From positions 434,001-498,000 of the forward strand of contig CAWKFA010000017.1 of the NCBI GenBank assembly GCA_963848825.1: a stretch of 64,000 nt of DNA, read 5' to 3'. The position numbers and the translations under genes are program-made. The notes beneath the pieces were generated by a model. The model did no database searches and was not told the origin of the DNA. It saw nothing but the letters and a program-made list of their open reading frames with translations. Of this stretch, positions 62,056 to 64,000 are shown piece after piece; within the stretch, counting starts at the first letter, position 1, and every line of letters begins with the position of its first letter. The stretch is from CAVVSQ01 sp963848825. Its GTDB lineage: Bacteria > Planctomycetota > Planctomycetia > Gemmatales > Gemmataceae.

Positions 62056-64000
62056 ATGTGGATCGTCAGATTGGCCTTGCGGCGGCCGTATACGTTCGTG
62101 GTCATGGCTATCTTGATCCTGGTTCTGGGAATCACCTCCGTCACGCAGATGCGCACCGATATCTTTCCGGAAATCGATATCCCTGTCGTCACCATGATCT
62201 GGACATACAAGGGAATGGATACGGAGGAATTCGAGAAACGGATCACTACGTTTGCCGAATACGCCCTCAGCGGCAACGTCAGCGACATCAAGAAGATCGA
62301 GTCGCAAACGCTAAGCGGTGTCAGCGTGATCAAGATCTACTTTCACCAGGGCGCCAACGTCGGCGTAGCAGTATCGCAAGTGACCAGCGTTGCCCAGGCG
62401 ATTCGGCAGATCATGCCCCCAAGCGTGCAGCCCCCGATCATCCTGCGTTTCAACGCCTCCAGCGTGCCGATCGTGCAGCTCAGCCTTTCCAGCGAGACGC
62501 TGTCGGAATCGGATGTTTACGATTACGGCCTCTGGCAACTGCGGACGCAGCTTTCGACGATCCAAGGCTTGACCTTGCCTGCGCCCTACGGCGGCAAAGA
62601 GCGGCAAATCATGGTTGATCTCGATACGCAGGCGCTGCAATCCAAGGGGATCACGGCCAAGGAAGTGGCGGACGTCGTCAACGCCAACAATCTGGCCTTT
62701 CCGACGGGCGTGGCGCGCATCGGGGCTCAGGAATATCCGGTCAGCTTGAACAACACGCCGGAAACTGCCGATGCTTTCAATAACATCCCGATCAAGGTCG
62801 TGAGCGGCGCCACCATCTACATGAAAGACGTCGCCCAGGTTCATGACGGCTTCACCACGCAGACGCACGCTTGTTCGCCGCGACGGCAAGCGCGGCGCGC
62901 TGCTGGCAATTCTCAAGAACGGCAACGCTTCGACGCTCGACATCGTCAACAAGTTGCAAGGCCTTATTGCCCGAAATCAAAGCGTCCGCGCCAAGAGGAA
63001 TGGAAATTGAGATGCTGTTCGACCAGTCGCTTGTTCGTGAAGGCGGCGGTCGGCTGGTGTCGTCACGGAAAGCGTGATCGCCGGCCTGCTGACTGCCGCC
63101 ATGATCTTGCTGTTCCTGGGAAGCTGGCGGAGTACGCTCATTGTCGCGGTGTCTATTCCTCTGGCGATCATGACGTCCCTCATCAGCCTGTTCGTGCTGG
63201 GTCATTCGTTGAATGTCATGACGCTGGGCGGTTTGGCGTTGGCGGTTGGCATCCTCGTCGATGATGCGACGGTCGAGATCGAGAATATCCATCGTAACCT
63301 TGGTCTGGGCAAAGCACTGCGGCAGGCGATCCTCGACGGTGCCCAGCAGATCGCGGGACCGACCTTCGTGTCGACACTAACCATCTGCATCGTATTTGTG
63401 TCGGTGCTATTTCTCGACGGGCCGGCCCAATATCTGTTTACGCCCCTGGCGCTGGCGGTCGTGTTCGCCATGGCGGCATCGTACCTTTTATCGCGGACGC
63501 TGGTGCCGGTGATGGTGAATTACCTCCTGCCAGCAGAGGTTTCCGTGCATGAACATGGCCCCTCCAAAAAAGTTGGAGTCTTCGGACGTATCGGCCAGGC
63601 ATTTGAGCAAGGATTTGAGCACTTTCGCACCAGCTATGTGGGCCTGCTCGCCTGGAATCTCAGGCATCGCCGAGCTGTGCTGGGGATGTTCGCCGCAGTC
63701 GTGCTGAGTGGACTTGCTCTGCTGCCGTTCGTCGGCCAGGATTTCTTTCCCGGCGTGGACGCGGGGCAATTTCGATTGCACGTTCGCACGCCGGCAGGCA
63801 CCCGGCTTGAGGAAACGGAACGCTACTTTTCCCAGGTGGAAACGGAAATTCGTCGCATCGTTCCGGAAAATGAGATCGATTTGGTCATCGACAATATCGG
63901 CTTGCCCAATCGCAGCTACAGCCTGGCCTTTGGCGATAGCTCAACAACAGGCATGGCGGATGGTGAAATCCTGGTGGCTCTCAAGCATCAGCGCTCGAAA
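62056..64000 (+). CDS. RND efflux permease, AcrB/MdtC-type (partial, frameshifted)
   Basis: Runs off the right edge; breaks near 62865, 62970, 63035 and 63055. MWIVRLALRRPYTFVVMAIL is TM1 of hydrophobe/amphiphile exporters; MRTDIFPEIDIPVVTMIW, QIMPPSVQPPIILRFNASS and GGKERQIMVDLDTQALQSKG are porter-domain sequence. APRGMEIEMLFDQS, then VVTESVIAGLLTAAMILLFL, then GGLALAVGILVDDATVEIEN contains the proton-relay Asp pair of TM4. FVGQDFFPGVDAGQFRLHVR starts the second half. Inner-membrane antiporter; the adaptor and outer-membrane partner genes are not in the window. Export of the nearby NRPS product is only a guess. Confidence 0.9.

Noticed and set aside
61891..62307. 138-codon minus-strand frame at the start of the RND gene
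   Set aside because: Antisense to the conserved TM1 and porter sequence; His/Asp-rich shadow.

Overview
The window reads as a planctomycete chromosome segment, probably from a Gemmata/Isosphaera-type lineage. The evidence is: two giant secreted proteins with the planctomycete N-terminal motif of the LE.LE.R.LL/LPS type after a basic leader, a Tat-exported DUF1501 protein, a PEP-CTERM protein with an exosortase, and high-GC genes with many long TPR, HEAT and Ig-like proteins. Almost every long gene is broken by one or more single-base frameshifts while the flanking frames keep perfect family similarity. I therefore give whole reconstructed genes and mark approximate frameshift sites. The simplest reading is uncorrected indel errors in the assembly, not mass pseudogenisation.

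Layout. 1-1.6 kb: secreted beta-helix protein (minus strand, runs off the left edge). 1.7-24 kb: an exopolysaccharide locus with one GT2 and four GT4 glycosyltransferases, a SAM methyltransferase, a Wzy-like polymerase, a LbH acetyltransferase, a 1465-residue membrane-anchored TPR protein, a Wza-type export lipoprotein, GDP-mannose 4,6-dehydratase, a GDP-fucose-synthase-type epimerase, a WbuC-like cupin, a DegT-type sugar aminotransferase and a secreted glycosidase-like/HEAT protein. 24-27.3 kb: a protein-sorting module made of a PEP-CTERM protein, an exosortase fused to a CPBP (CAAX) protease, and a 79-residue protein ending in a literal VPEID-CTERM signal. This is the exosortase E/VPEID-CTERM arrangement, placed directly beside the polysaccharide genes. 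27.5-38.2 kb: a 3583-residue surface protein with a thioester-like domain, 14 near-identical 107-residue Ig-like repeats and a C-terminal sedolisin (S53) peptidase.

38.6-47.2 kb: mostly housekeeping-type and largely frameshift-free: DUF1501, 6-phosphogluconate dehydrogenase, PduO-type cobalamin adenosyltransferase, metallophosphoesterase, a LOR/SDH-domain protein, an aminotransferase, an ornithine-cyclodeaminase-family enzyme and tRNA-Lys. 47.6-53 kb: an accessory stretch beginning at a tRNA-like 3' half, with unknown Ala/Pro-rich and zinc-ribbon proteins, a zeta-type toxin kinase between two small acidic proteins, and a relic of rtcB.

53.4-60.8 kb: the most interesting operon. A stand-alone cyclic-nucleotide-binding domain protein is followed by a Pls/PosA-type single-module NRPS (half condensation domain, adenylation, carrier, then membrane and left-handed beta-helix terminal region), then SbnB and SbnA, the two enzymes that make L-2,3-diaminopropionate. 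This predicts a membrane-bound synthetase using, and possibly polymerising, diaminopropionate. 61-64 kb: an SDR oxidoreductase (minus) and an RND efflux permease running off the right edge.
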